From Methylocapsa sp. S129 (GTDB lineage: Bacteria; Pseudomonadota; Alphaproteobacteria; Rhizobiales; Beijerinckiaceae), in contig NZ_LMUI01000022.1 of NCBI RefSeq assembly GCF_009765995.1, forward strand, positions 1 to 33,407: a DNA stretch of 33,407 bases, read 5' to 3'. Shown one piece after another: positions 1 through 7,557 of the stretch; within the stretch, counting starts at the first letter, position 1, and each line of letters opens with the position of its first letter. The translations under genes were made by a program, and so were the position numbers. The notes beneath the pieces are model-generated. The model was not told the origin of the DNA. It made no database searches and worked only from the letters and a program-made list of their open reading frames with translations.

Positions 1-2
1 GG

Positions 3-914
3 CCTTCGATCCCGCTGGAGAAGCTGCTGCGGGCGATGCTGCTGCAAGCGTTCTACTCGATTCGCTCGGAGCGGAAGTTGATGGAGCGGCTGGAGTTTGC
101 CCTTCTGTTCCGCTGGTTCGTCGGCATCGGCATCGATGACGCGGCGTGGGATCATTCGGTGTTTTCCAAGAATCGCGAGCGGTTGTTGGAAGGCGACATT
201 GCCGCCAAGCTGTTGAGCGCAGTTATGAATCAGCCGCGCGTGAAGTGGCTTTTGAGCACGGATCACTTCTCGGTCGACGGCACGTTGGTTGAAGCCTGGG
301 CTTCGGTGAAGAGCTTCAAGCCGAAGGAAGGCCAGGACGAGCCGCCCGCCGAAGGGGGCGGACGGAATCCGGAGACGGATTTTCACGGCCAGAAGCGTTC
401 GAATGACACGCACGCCTCGACCACTGATCCCGAAGCGAGGCTCTATCGCAAAGGGCCGGACAAGGAAGCCAAGCTCTGCCTCATGGGACACGCCCTGATG
501 GAGAACCGAAGCGGCCTGGTGGTGGACGCCTGTTTGACGCCCGCCGACGGACACGCCGAGCGCGTCGCGGCGCTGCACATGATCGAGCCGCGCGCGATCA
601 CGCTGGGCGCCGACAAAGCCTATGACGCGGAGGACTTCGTCAATGAACTGCGCTCGATGAAGGTGACGCCGCATGTGGCGCAGAATACGAGCGGGCGCTC
701 GTCGTCGATTGACGGGCGCACCACGCGGCATGGCGGTTACGCCGTCAGCCAGCGCATTCGCAAGCGGATCGAAGAAGCCTTCGATTGGATCAAGACGGTC
801 GCCGGGCAGGAACAGACCAAATATCGAGGATGCGATCGCGTCGGATGGGCCTTCACCCTCGCCGCCGCCTATAATCTGACGCGGCTGCCCAAGCTCATGG
901 CGGCGCCGGCGTGA
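3..914 (+). CDS. IS5-type DDE transposase, 5' end cut by window edge
   Basis: The reading frame is open from the first bases of the window (PSIPLEKLLRAM precedes the first internal ATG at 36), so the true start lies upstream. The protein reads as an IS5-superfamily transposase. An N-terminal DUF772-like part (FYSIRSERKLMERL, LFRWFVGIG, SVFSKNRERLL) is followed by a DDE catalytic core: Asp in FSVDGTLVEAW, Asp in LGADKAYDAEDF and Glu in RKRIEEAFDWIK. No frameshift is seen in the visible part, so the enzyme may be intact. Its stop overlaps a possible GTG start of the next gene. The right end of the element is probably near 1255. The element sits next to accessory genes, including an aromatic-degradation operon, which fits a mobile past for this part of the genome. 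Confidence 0.93.
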   Translation, partial: PSIPLEKLLRAMLLQAFYSIRSERKLMERLEFALLFRWFVGIGIDDAAWDHSVFSKNRERLLEGDIAAKLLSAVMNQPRVKWLLSTDHFSVDGTLVEAWASVKSFKPKEGQDEPPAEGGGRNPETDFHGQKRSNDTHASTTDPEARLYRKGPDKEAKLCLMGHALMENRSGLVVDACLTPADGHAERVAALHMIEPRAITLGADKAYDAEDFVNELRSMKVTPHVAQNTSGRSSSIDGRTTRHGGYAVSQRIRKRIEEAFDWIKTVAGQEQTKYRGCDRVGWAFTLAAAYNLTRLPKLMAAPA

Positions 915-922
915 GCGCCCCC

Positions 923-1255
923 ATGAAATGCCAGCTTGTCGGCCGCTGGCGGATTGTCGAAGCCGACATTTGGGATCGCGATCATCTCGACCTCTGTGGG
1001 CCGGCGATGATCACGATCACGGACCACGGCCGCGGCGAAATCGCCTTCGGCGCGCTTCAGGCCGGCCTCAACATCGAATACAGCCAGTCTTCGATCGGCT
1101 TCACCTGGGAAGGCTTCGAAGAAATGGACGAAGTCTCTGGCGACGGCTCCGCCGAACTGCTCGACGACGGCTCCATCGAGATCGAATTCGCCTATCACGA
1201 CGGCGACGAAGCCGTCCTCAAAGCGAAACGAGAGACTTCTTCAACAGCCTGCTAG
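923..1255 (+). CDS. Small conserved protein of unknown function, probably carried by the IS element
   Basis: A protein of about 110 residues that starts at ATG 923 (MKCQLVGRWRI). An in-frame GTG at 911 would overlap the transposase stop as GTGA and is an alternative start. I recognise the general type, a small acidic protein with LVGRWRIVE at the N-terminus and a central FTWEGFEEMDE motif, but know of no assigned function. It has no signal peptide or membrane segment. Only 8 nt separate the transposase stop from the ATG. The last six codons (TSSTAC, stop) lie in a stretch at 1233-1256 that looks like a typical IS terminus, so the gene appears to lie inside the insertion sequence as a passenger. 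Translation may be coupled to the transposase. Confidence 0.6.
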   Translation: MKCQLVGRWRIVEADIWDRDHLDLCGPAMITITDHGRGEIAFGALQAGLNIEYSQSSIGFTWEGFEEMDEVSGDGSAELLDDGSIEIEFAYHDGDEAVLKAKRETSSTAC

Positions 1256-1456
1256 GCCCTTGGCTCGGAAGACGACCAACGCAAGCTCTCGGGTGTCCAG
1301 ACCGTCCGGAGCAGCTTCGAGGGCCTCTGCGCAGTATCCGAATAGTTCGCCGCGTCGGAACAGCCGAGAGATTGATGCGGGCAACGGGAACTGCTGCGGC
1401 TCTCCGTTTGTCTGGAAAATTTCACGGTCGCGTTGATATGCGCGAGATCGACGACG
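1256..1456. other. Intergenic stretch without a recognised gene
   Basis: About 200 bp separate the putative IS end from the stop of the SRPBCC gene on the other strand. Open frames on both strands here show low-complexity shadow composition and no family motif. I see no hairpin with a T tract. It may be remnant sequence disrupted by the IS. Confidence 0.5.
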
Positions 1457-1984
1457 TCATGACCGTCCCACGCTCGCGCCCAGGGTGACGAGAAGCGCGT
1501 CCAGTTGCGCGAACGTCTCGCTGAATCCACTTGTGGCCTGGGAGGCGACGGCGGCGTCGAGCGCTTCCTTCGAGGGATAGAGGTCGTGCATGACGACTAC
1601 GGTCTCGGCCCCGCGTTCTTCGAACGTCACCGTGGTGACGGCCACGCCGTCGTCACCTTCGTCATTCGTCCAGACGATACGGGCGTTCGGCGTTACGTCG
1701 ATGTATCTGCCGAAGAACGCCATAGTCTGCTCCGAGGACGGGTGGCCGAACTCCAAACGGTAGCTGCCCCCGACACGGACATCCATGTCGCAGGACAGCA
1801 GGGACGCGCCTGACGACTTCGGCGCCCACCAGCGCTTGAACAGCTCGGGCTTGGTCCAGGCCTCGAATACGAGGCGCGCCGGGGCGCTGAAGGTTCGCGT
1901 GACGACGAGCTCACGCTCGGACTTCCGGTCCACCGTCGTGCGGTTCTTGCCCGAGTTGGGATCACTCTCTCCTTTTGCGACCAT
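1457..1984 (-). CDS. SRPBCC / AHSA1-like (START superfamily) protein
   Basis: A 175-residue cytoplasmic protein with typical AHSA1/SRPBCC motifs: ELVVTRTFSAPARLVFEAWT near residue 25, LFKRWWAP, GGSYRLEF, GRYIDVTPNARIVWT and a C-terminal GFSETFAQLDALL helix. This fold makes a hydrophobic cavity that binds small lipophilic ligands; the ligand is unknown. The gene overlaps the upstream ArsR gene by 23 nt on the same strand, so the two are translated together. ArsR-SRPBCC pairs are a common arrangement in which the regulator controls its partner. The first 20 residues are polar and may be dispensable; a GTG or internal start is possible. Confidence 0.9.
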   Translation of the reverse strand: MVAKGESDPNSGKNRTTVDRKSERELVVTRTFSAPARLVFEAWTKPELFKRWWAPKSSGASLLSCDMDVRVGGSYRLEFGHPSSEQTMAFFGRYIDVTPNARIVWTNDEGDDGVAVTTVTFEERGAETVVVMHDLYPSKEALDAAVASQATSGFSETFAQLDALLVTLGASVGRS

Positions 1985-2327
1985 CGACTTTTTCCTTCTG
2001 TTTCAGTTCCTCGACAACCTTGTCCAACTCGTCGAAGCGTGAGGCCCAGAGCTGGCGGTACTCCTCGATCCACGCCACCTCTTCCGCCAGTCGGCGCGGG
2101 CCGAGCTTGCAGGTCCTCACGCGCCCGACCTTCTCCGTGGCTACGAGCCCGGCCTGCTCTAAGACGCCGACGTGCTTCTTCATGCCCGTGAGGGTCATGT
2201 GGAACTTCCCCGCAAGCTCCGTGATCGAAGAATCTGCACGTCCGAGCTGCTCCAGAACGCCGCGTCGGGTGGCGTCCGAAAGCGCGGCGAAGGCGGCATC
2301 GAGGCGGGTTGTCGCATACTGAACCAT
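1962..2327 (-). CDS. ArsR-family winged-helix transcriptional regulator
   Basis: A 121-residue protein with an ArsR/SmtB-type winged helix: FAALSDATRRGVLEQLGRAD (about residues 13-32), the recognition segment LAGKFHMTLTGMKKHVGVLEQAGLV, and a wing (EKVGRVRTCKLGP). It has no cysteine metal-binding motif, so it probably belongs to the group paired with SRPBCC proteins rather than to the metal sensors. The C-terminal helix is charged and likely forms the dimer interface. ATG 2327 is the start because it gives the full N-terminal helix. It lies inside a perfect inverted repeat just downstream of a good promoter, which points to autoregulation. It is translationally coupled to the SRPBCC gene. Confidence 0.92.
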   Translation of the reverse strand: MVQYATTRLDAAFAALSDATRRGVLEQLGRADSSITELAGKFHMTLTGMKKHVGVLEQAGLVATEKVGRVRTCKLGPRRLAEEVAWIEEYRQLWASRFDELDKVVEELKQKEKVDGRKRRE

Positions 2328-2339
2328 GTGGTTCAGTAT
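2316..2339 (-). promoter_or_regulatory. Palindromic operator over the ArsR start codon
   Basis: Two perfect 10-bp arms, ATACTGAACC (2316-2325) and GGTTCAGTAT (2330-2339), flank a 4-bp centre. The repeat covers the ATG of the ArsR gene and overlaps the -10 box, as expected for an autorepressor site. The palindrome is read directly from the sequence; its role is inferred. Confidence 0.75.
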
Positions 2340-2365
2340 CTAGCGCATGGATTGGCGGCATGCAA
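2337..2365 (-). promoter_or_regulatory. Sigma-70-type promoter of the ArsR-SRPBCC pair
   Basis: On the minus strand, TTGCAT (2360-2365) and TAGATA (2337-2342) are separated by exactly 17 nt. The expected transcript start, about 7 nt past the -10 box, falls within a few bases of the ATG at 2327. The mRNA would be leaderless or nearly so, and no ribosome-binding site is visible. Confidence 0.55.
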
Positions 2366-2486
2366 GGGGAGGCCGAGCGCGCGCCGCGTCGCCGGCCGCC
2401 TTCACTCCCAAATCGACCTCATTTCGATGCAGATTCGATCGACTCGGCGATCCTCAGGCCCTCAGCAACAACTCGGGGCGCCCAAC

Positions 2487-2523
2487 ACAAATATCGATTT
2501 GTACTAAACATATCGATATTTGT
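2487..2523. promoter_or_regulatory. Perfect 12-bp inverted repeat, operator candidate for the aromatic operon
   Basis: Arms ACAAATATCGAT (2487-2498) and ATCGATATTTGT (2512-2523) are exact reverse complements around a 13-nt AT-rich spacer that contains TTGTAC. The second arm overlaps by one base a TTGACA hexamer (2523-2528), a candidate -35 box; the matching -10 is weak. The site lies about 60 nt before the first gene of the aromatic operon. It may bind the GntR regulator encoded at the end of that operon. Confidence 0.6.
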
Positions 2524-2585
2524 TGACATTCCTCTTTTTCCCCATCAGTCTGCCGAAAGAAAAGCAGCATGACGGGAGGATCGGA

Positions 2586-3476
2586 ATGAGGTTCGTCGCC
2601 TTTGAGCAGGATACGCATCGCGGCCTCGCCATCGAGCATGCCGGCGAAATCCGGGGCGTCGTTGCGAACCAAAGCGCTTATCCCGGCGACATCCTTGGTC
2701 TTCTGCAAGCGGGTCCGGCTGCGCTCACTGCGGCATGGCGGGTCCTATCGGACGCTCCTGCGCTCGACCCCGCGAAGATCGCGTTTCTGCCGCCCATCGG
2801 GAAGCCGAACAAGATCATTTGCGTCGGGCTGAATTATGCGGACCACGCCAGGGAAAGCTCCTTCGCGGCGCCCACCTATCCCACCCTTTTCTGTCGTTTC
2901 ACGACGAGCCTGATCGGCCATGGCGCGCCCATGATCAGGCCGATCGCTTCCGATCAGCTCGATTTCGAGGGTGAGCTCGTCGCGATCATCGGAAAGAGCG
3001 GTCGCCACATCGCGCGCGAAGCGGCGCTCGACCATGTCGCCGGATATTCCGTATTCAACGACGGCTCCATCCGGGACTACCAGTTCAAGGCGCCGCAATG
3101 GACCGTCGGCAAAAACTTTGACGGCACAGGCGCATTCGGTCCGGCTTTCGTCACCGCCGACGAACTGCCGGCAGGCGCGCGCGGATTGCGGTTGCAGACG
3201 CGCCTCAACGATCAAATCATGCAGAACGCCAATACCGAGGATCTTATTTTCGACGTCGTCTCTTTGATCAGCATCATCAGCGAAGCGATCACGCTTGAGG
3301 TCGGCGATGTCATTGTGACGGGGACGCCGGCGGGGGTCGGCGCGGCGCGCACGCCCAAGCTGTTCATGGCGCCCGGCGACATTTGCGAGGTCGAGATCGA
3401 GGGCGTCGGTCTATTGCGCAATCGCATCGCGCAGGAACAGACGGCCAAGGCCGCTCCCGCAAGAGCGTTTGCATAA
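2586..3476 (+). CDS. Fumarylacetoacetate hydrolase (FAH) family protein
   Basis: A 296-residue enzyme of the FAH superfamily, whose members hydrolyse or isomerise ring-cleavage products of aromatic compounds. The core starts around residue 80 (NKIICVGLNYADHARE). The family's metal-binding acidic residues are visible in DFEGELVAIIGK and FNDGSIRDYQ, followed by WTVGKNFDGTGAFGP and VGDVIVTGTPAGVG. ATG 2586 is preceded by GGGAGGA at good spacing; an earlier in-frame ATG at 2520 would run through the promoter region. It is the first gene of a five-gene aromatic-catabolism operon, directly before the ring-cleaving dioxygenase, so it most likely acts on that enzyme's product. Hydrolase versus isomerase activity cannot be told from sequence. 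A DntG-like role is possible. Confidence 0.92.
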   Translation: MRFVAFEQDTHRGLAIEHAGEIRGVVANQSAYPGDILGLLQAGPAALTAAWRVLSDAPALDPAKIAFLPPIGKPNKIICVGLNYADHARESSFAAPTYPTLFCRFTTSLIGHGAPMIRPIASDQLDFEGELVAIIGKSGRHIAREAALDHVAGYSVFNDGSIRDYQFKAPQWTVGKNFDGTGAFGPAFVTADELPAGARGLRLQTRLNDQIMQNANTEDLIFDVVSLISIISEAITLEVGDVIVTGTPAGVGAARTPKLFMAPGDICEVEIEGVGLLRNRIAQEQTAKAAPARAFA

Positions 3477-3524
3477 ATAAGACTCGCGAATCTGGGTCGA
3501 TGTGGGTCTAGGGAGGAATTCAAT

Positions 3525-4487
3525 ATGACAATCGGCGGAGGATTCCGTCCGGCTTCGCGACGATCCGGGCTTCTGGGCGTTCACTCGATCGGCGAGTTCG
3601 TGCTCTCGGTTCCCGATGTGAGCGACGCGGAAAAATTCTACGGCGCCTTTGGCTTCGACACGCGGGCGGCGAACAACCAACTGGCTCTCCATACGGCGGC
3701 CGATGGCTATCGTTGGGGCCGCGTCATCGGCGGCGGCCGTAAGGCGATGCACCATGTTTCATTCCATTGCTTTGAAGAGGACCTTGCGCGTTTCAAGACG
3801 CATCTCGAAGCCCATGGCGTGAAGGTCCTCGACCCGCCGCCCGGCTTCGACAGCAACGGTCTATGGTTTTACGATCATGACGGCATGCTTTTGGAGATCA
3901 AGGTCGGGGTGAAAACCTCGCCTAACGAAAAGGCTCCAATGGAGGCGCCGGCCCCCGCCACGCCGATTCGCACGGCGCCGAACCGCGGCGCCGTGCGCCG
4001 CACTCAGCCGCGCAGGCTCAGCCACATCGTTCGATTCACGCCCGATGTCGATCGGGCGGTCGCGTTCTATTCCCGGGTGCTCGGACTGCGGCTTTCCGAT
4101 CGTTCCGCCGACGCGGTCGCCTTCATGCATGGCGTCCATGGCAGCGATCATCATTTGATGGCTTTTGGGAAGTCCGACGCGCCGGGCCTCCACCATCTGA
4201 GCTGGGATGTCCCGTCCATCGATTCGGTCGGCCTCGGAGCCATGCAGATGGCGGACAAAGGCTTTTCGCGCGGCTGGGGCCTTGGCCGGCACGTCCTCGG
4301 ATCGAATTACTTCCATTACGTTCGCGATCCCTGGGGCAGTTATTGCGAATATTCCTGCGACATGGACATCATTCCGGCGGCGATCGACTGGCAGGGACTG
4401 GATCACGCGCCCGAGGATAGTTTCTATCTTTGGGGGCCCAATGTGCCCGAGGATTTCGGCGTCAATCATGAAGCGGCCGGCGCATGA
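3525..4487 (+). CDS. Two-domain VOC (type I extradiol) ring-cleavage dioxygenase
   Basis: A 320-residue protein with two vicinal-oxygen-chelate domains, typical of extradiol dioxygenases that open catechol-type rings with Fe(II). In the C-terminal domain the metal triad is complete: His about 167 (RLSHIVRF), His about 223 (GLHHLSWDV) and Glu about 275 (SYCEYS). The N-terminal domain keeps the fold (SIGEFVLSVPDV, HHVSFHC, GMLLEIKVG) without the full triad, as in the known enzymes. A long Pro/Ala linker joins the domains. GGGAGGA sits 7-8 nt before ATG 3525. The stop overlaps the next gene's start as ATGA. Partners are a hydroxylase that would make the diol or triol and an FAH enzyme that would process the product. 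Similarity to trihydroxytoluene oxygenase (DntD) is suggested by context and length only. Confidence 0.9.
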   Translation: MTIGGGFRPASRRSGLLGVHSIGEFVLSVPDVSDAEKFYGAFGFDTRAANNQLALHTAADGYRWGRVIGGGRKAMHHVSFHCFEEDLARFKTHLEAHGVKVLDPPPGFDSNGLWFYDHDGMLLEIKVGVKTSPNEKAPMEAPAPATPIRTAPNRGAVRRTQPRRLSHIVRFTPDVDRAVAFYSRVLGLRLSDRSADAVAFMHGVHGSDHHLMAFGKSDAPGLHHLSWDVPSIDSVGLGAMQMADKGFSRGWGLGRHVLGSNYFHYVRDPWGSYCEYSCDMDIIPAAIDWQGLDHAPEDSFYLWGPNVPEDFGVNHEAAGA

Positions 4488-6124
4488 ACGGACCCGAAGA
4501 GGCCATACGCTTCGACTATGACGTGCTTGTCGTCGGGGCGGGGCCGGTGGGGCTTTCGCTAGCCGTCGAACTCGGTCTGCGCAATATTCGTGCGCTGGTC
4601 ATCGAACAGAACGATCGCACCGGCTATCAACCGCGGGCGAAGACGACGAACGTCCGGTCGATGGAGCATATGCGCCGCTGGGGGATCGCCGAGGCGATCC
4701 GCAAGGCGGCGCCGCTGCCCGCGGACTATCCCTACAACATCGCCTTCAAGACAAGGTTATTTGGCGAGAAAATCGCCCTCATTGAAAACGCCTTCTATGG
4801 CGATCGGAACGTGCGGAACGCGCTGTTTTCGGAGCCGGCTCAATGGATACCGCAGTATAAAGTCGAGGAGGTTCTTCGTCAGCGCGCCGAGAGCCTGCCG
4901 AGCATCGAGCTGCGATTCGGTTGTCGATTTGAAACCCTGCGCGAAAGCGCGGACGACGTCACGGCGTCGATCGTCGATATCGCTAGCGGAAAAAGCGCCG
5001 AACTTCGGGTCCGTTACGTCGTAGGCGCCGACGGCGCGCGCAGCGCGGTTCGCCGTCTGATCGGCGCCGAAATGCAAGGCCGACATGCGATGGCGCAACA
5101 TGTCGGACTGGTCATCCGCGCCCCCGAGCTTCGGGAAGCGATGGAGCGCGACCCGGCCATCATGTACTGGCTCGTCAATCGCGACACCGCCGCTATCGCA
5201 AGTCCGATGGACAAAGGCGATCTCTGGGCTTTTGGCTATTCCGTCGGCGCCGGCGATACAGTCGACGAAGCCGAATCCCAGCGCCGAATCGCCGCGGCGT
5301 TCGGACGTCCCGTCGTCGCGGAAATTCTGTCGACCGACTGTTGGTCCGCCCATAGCCTGATCGCCGACCATTATGGCGCAAGCCGCGTTTTTTTGATCGG
5401 CGATTCCTGCCATTTGCATCCCCCGTTCGGAGGCTACGGCATGAATCTGGGCATCGCCGACGCGGTCGATCTCGGCTGGAAGCTCGCGGCGACGCTGCAT
5501 AGCTGGGGCGGCGAAAAGCTTCTCGCAAGCTATGAAATCGAGCGCCGCCCGGTGCATCGCCGGGTCATCGAGGAGGCGGCCGCGAATCATTCGGTGCTGC
5601 CCCAGCATCTGGTCACGAGCGACCTTGAAAGCGCCGGCCCCGACGGCGACGCGGCGCGACTCCGTCTTGGCGATAGAATCCATGGGGAGAAGAGTCGCGA
5701 ATTCCACACCTTGGGCGTCGTGCTCGGCTATGCGTATTCGGGATCTCCGCTTGTCGTGCCGGACGCGAGCGTCCCGCCGCCGGAACATCACACAACCTAC
5801 ACGCCATCCGCTCATCCCGGCTGTCTCGCGCCGCATCTTTGGCTCGAAGACGGACGCTCTCTCTACGATCTGTTCGGCCCGGAATATACGCTGCTGGCGA
5901 CACGCGCCGGCGCTGAAGATGACGCCGAGCGCCTGGCTGTCGCGGCGCATGCGCGCCGCATGCCGCTGAAAGTAGCGCGTCCCGAAGCGGATGGTCTCGC
6001 CGACCTCTACGGCGCTCGTTTTGCGCTGATCAGGCCGGATCAGCATGTCGCTTGGCGGGGCGATCGGCTGGAACGCGACGCCGGCGAAATCCTCGATATC
6101 GCCCGCGGCGCCAATTTGGGTTGA
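4484..6124 (+). CDS. FAD-dependent aromatic hydroxylase (group A flavoprotein monooxygenase)
   Basis: A 546-residue monooxygenase of the MhpA/phenol-hydroxylase type, which uses NAD(P)H and O2 to add a hydroxyl ortho to a phenolic group. The N-terminal dinucleotide fold is GAGPVG (about residues 18-23). The DG motif is seen in YVVGADGARSAVRRLIG (about 178) and the GD motif in FLIGDSCHLHPPFGGYGMN (about 302). A C-terminal thioredoxin-like domain ends in RPDQHVAWRGD. Length and layout match MhpA, PheA and DntB. It starts inside the stop of the dioxygenase gene (ATGA overlap), so the two are translationally coupled. It should produce the diol or triol that the dioxygenase opens. The substrate is not deducible. 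Confidence 0.93.
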   Translation: MNGPEEAIRFDYDVLVVGAGPVGLSLAVELGLRNIRALVIEQNDRTGYQPRAKTTNVRSMEHMRRWGIAEAIRKAAPLPADYPYNIAFKTRLFGEKIALIENAFYGDRNVRNALFSEPAQWIPQYKVEEVLRQRAESLPSIELRFGCRFETLRESADDVTASIVDIASGKSAELRVRYVVGADGARSAVRRLIGAEMQGRHAMAQHVGLVIRAPELREAMERDPAIMYWLVNRDTAAIASPMDKGDLWAFGYSVGAGDTVDEAESQRRIAAAFGRPVVAEILSTDCWSAHSLIADHYGASRVFLIGDSCHLHPPFGGYGMNLGIADAVDLGWKLAATLHSWGGEKLLASYEIERRPVHRRVIEEAAANHSVLPQHLVTSDLESAGPDGDAARLRLGDRIHGEKSREFHTLGVVLGYAYSGSPLVVPDASVPPPEHHTTYTPSAHPGCLAPHLWLEDGRSLYDLFGPEYTLLATRAGAEDDAERLAVAAHARRMPLKVARPEADGLADLYGARFALIRPDQHVAWRGDRLERDAGEILDIARGANLG

Positions 6125-6175
6125 ACGCCAAACAGCGCGTGCGACGAAAAAAGAATGAGGCAGGGAGCGAAGAAC

Positions 6176-7555
6176 ATGGACGCTAAAGACGTCGATCTCA
6201 ATGCATTGATGGCGCAACGTCCGATGTCCGGGCTGCAGGTGAGAATCTGCCTTCTCTGCGCCCTTATCGCTGTTCTCGACGGCGTCGACACGCAGGCTAT
6301 TGTCATCGCGGCGCCGTCGCTCGCGCAGAGCTTCGGCATGAAGGTGATCGCGTTCGGACCTGTGTTTTCGATCGCTTTGCTGGGCGGCGTCGTCGGCGCG
6401 GTGCTATGCGGCTCGCTCTCGGACGCATTGGGACGCAAGCGAATTCTTGTCGCGGCAACCGCTGTCTTCGCCCTCTTCACCTTTGCGACCGCCTTTGCGG
6501 ATAGCTACGAGAGCCTCCTTGCGATTCGCTTTCTCGCCGGCTTGGGACTCGGCGGCGCCGTTCCTCGCTTCCTCGCCCTCTCCAGCGAATATACGCCGCC
6601 TGACCGCCGCGGAACGGTCGCAAGCCTTCTATGGGCGGGGTTTCCCCTCGGCGGGATGCTCGGCGGCTTCATGAATGCGTTTATCGTCGCCCATTTTGGC
6701 TGGCCCGCCATATTTTACGTCGGCGGATGTCTTCCTTTGATCGTCGCGGTCGCGCTGACGGTCGCGCTTCCCGAATCCGCAGCGTTTCTCGCCATGCGCG
6801 ATAGCCGCTCGGACCGTCTGCGCATGATCGCTGAGCGCATCGCCGGCCGGACCTTTGAACCGGGCGCGCGCTTCTTCACGACCGAATCGAAAATGCCCGG
6901 AGCGCCTGTCGCGCTTCTGCTGAGGCAAGACAGAAGAGTCGCGACCCTCATCTTGTGGCTATCCTTTTTTGCCTCCTTCGGATTGCTCGGCCTCGTGGTC
7001 CTGTGGATACCGGCGATTTTGCAAGGCGCTGGGATAGCGGCGTCGGGAACGGCGACCGTGCTCGGTTTTCATGGTCTTGGCGCCTTGGTCGGCATGGGGG
7101 TCGCCGGGCGTGTCGTTGACAAATTCGGTGCGCGTCTGGCTCTCATCCCCGCCTTGATTGTCGCGGCGGTTTGCACATGGCTGCTGGGGAACGTGAGCTC
7201 GATCGTCGAAGCCTCGACCGTGATGGTCTTGATCGGAATCTTCCTTGGATTGGGCGCCTCTGGCCTGATTGCGCTGGCGTCTCAGATCTATCCCACCGCG
7301 ATCCGTTCCACGGGATTGGGATGGGCGATGGGAATGGGCCGCCTCGGACAGGTCATCGGCCCGCTTGTCACCGGCCGCTTGATGCTTGGCGGCATGACGT
7401 CAGGCGAAGTAATGGAAATACTTGCGATCCTGCCGATTATTGTCGGGCTGGCCCTGTTAGGTCTGCGCGTGCGCGTGGGCGAGCCGACAGCGATGTCTGG
7501 GGCCACGGATGTCGCATTGACGCCCGTGGCTTCCGGCCAACCAAGGAGGGCCTGA
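6176..7555 (+). CDS. MFS aromatic-acid/proton symporter (AAHS-like)
   Basis: A 459-residue inner-membrane transporter with about 12 hydrophobic segments. The first helix carries the aromatic-acid-transporter signature DGVDTQAIVIAAPSLA, and the loop between helices 2 and 3 has GSLSDALGRKRIL, the classic MFS motif. A second repeat begins near VATLILWLSFFASFGLL. ATG 6176 is preferred over ATG 6155 because GGGAG lies about 10 nt before it and the protein then starts MDAKDVDLNALM, typical for this family. As fourth gene of the aromatic operon it probably imports the carboxylated aromatic substrate, which suggests that the substrate carries an acid group. Confidence 0.9.
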   Translation: MDAKDVDLNALMAQRPMSGLQVRICLLCALIAVLDGVDTQAIVIAAPSLAQSFGMKVIAFGPVFSIALLGGVVGAVLCGSLSDALGRKRILVAATAVFALFTFATAFADSYESLLAIRFLAGLGLGGAVPRFLALSSEYTPPDRRGTVASLLWAGFPLGGMLGGFMNAFIVAHFGWPAIFYVGGCLPLIVAVALTVALPESAAFLAMRDSRSDRLRMIAERIAGRTFEPGARFFTTESKMPGAPVALLLRQDRRVATLILWLSFFASFGLLGLVVLWIPAILQGAGIAASGTATVLGFHGLGALVGMGVAGRVVDKFGARLALIPALIVAAVCTWLLGNVSSIVEASTVMVLIGIFLGLGASGLIALASQIYPTAIRSTGLGWAMGMGRLGQVIGPLVTGRLMLGGMTSGEVMEILAILPIIVGLALLGLRVRVGEPTAMSGATDVALTPVASGQPRRA

Positions 7556-7557
7556 GA

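Larger units (their letters stand above)
1..1256 (+). mobile_element. IS5-family insertion sequence, right part only
   Basis: This covers the transposase gene, the small downstream gene and a putative right terminus with the core TTCTTCAACAGCCTGCTAG at about 1237-1255. The left end lies outside the window, so terminal inverted repeats and target duplication cannot be checked. The right border is inferred from resemblance to known IS5-type ends and is not proven. Confidence 0.5.

Noticed and set aside
4757-6217. 486-codon minus-strand frame opposite the FAD hydroxylase
   Set aside because: No recognisable motif, and the opposite strand carries all the conserved flavoprotein motifs.
7171-7557. 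Extended N-terminus of the GntR gene from ATG 7171
   Set aside because: It lies in another frame inside the transporter gene and shows no family resemblance.
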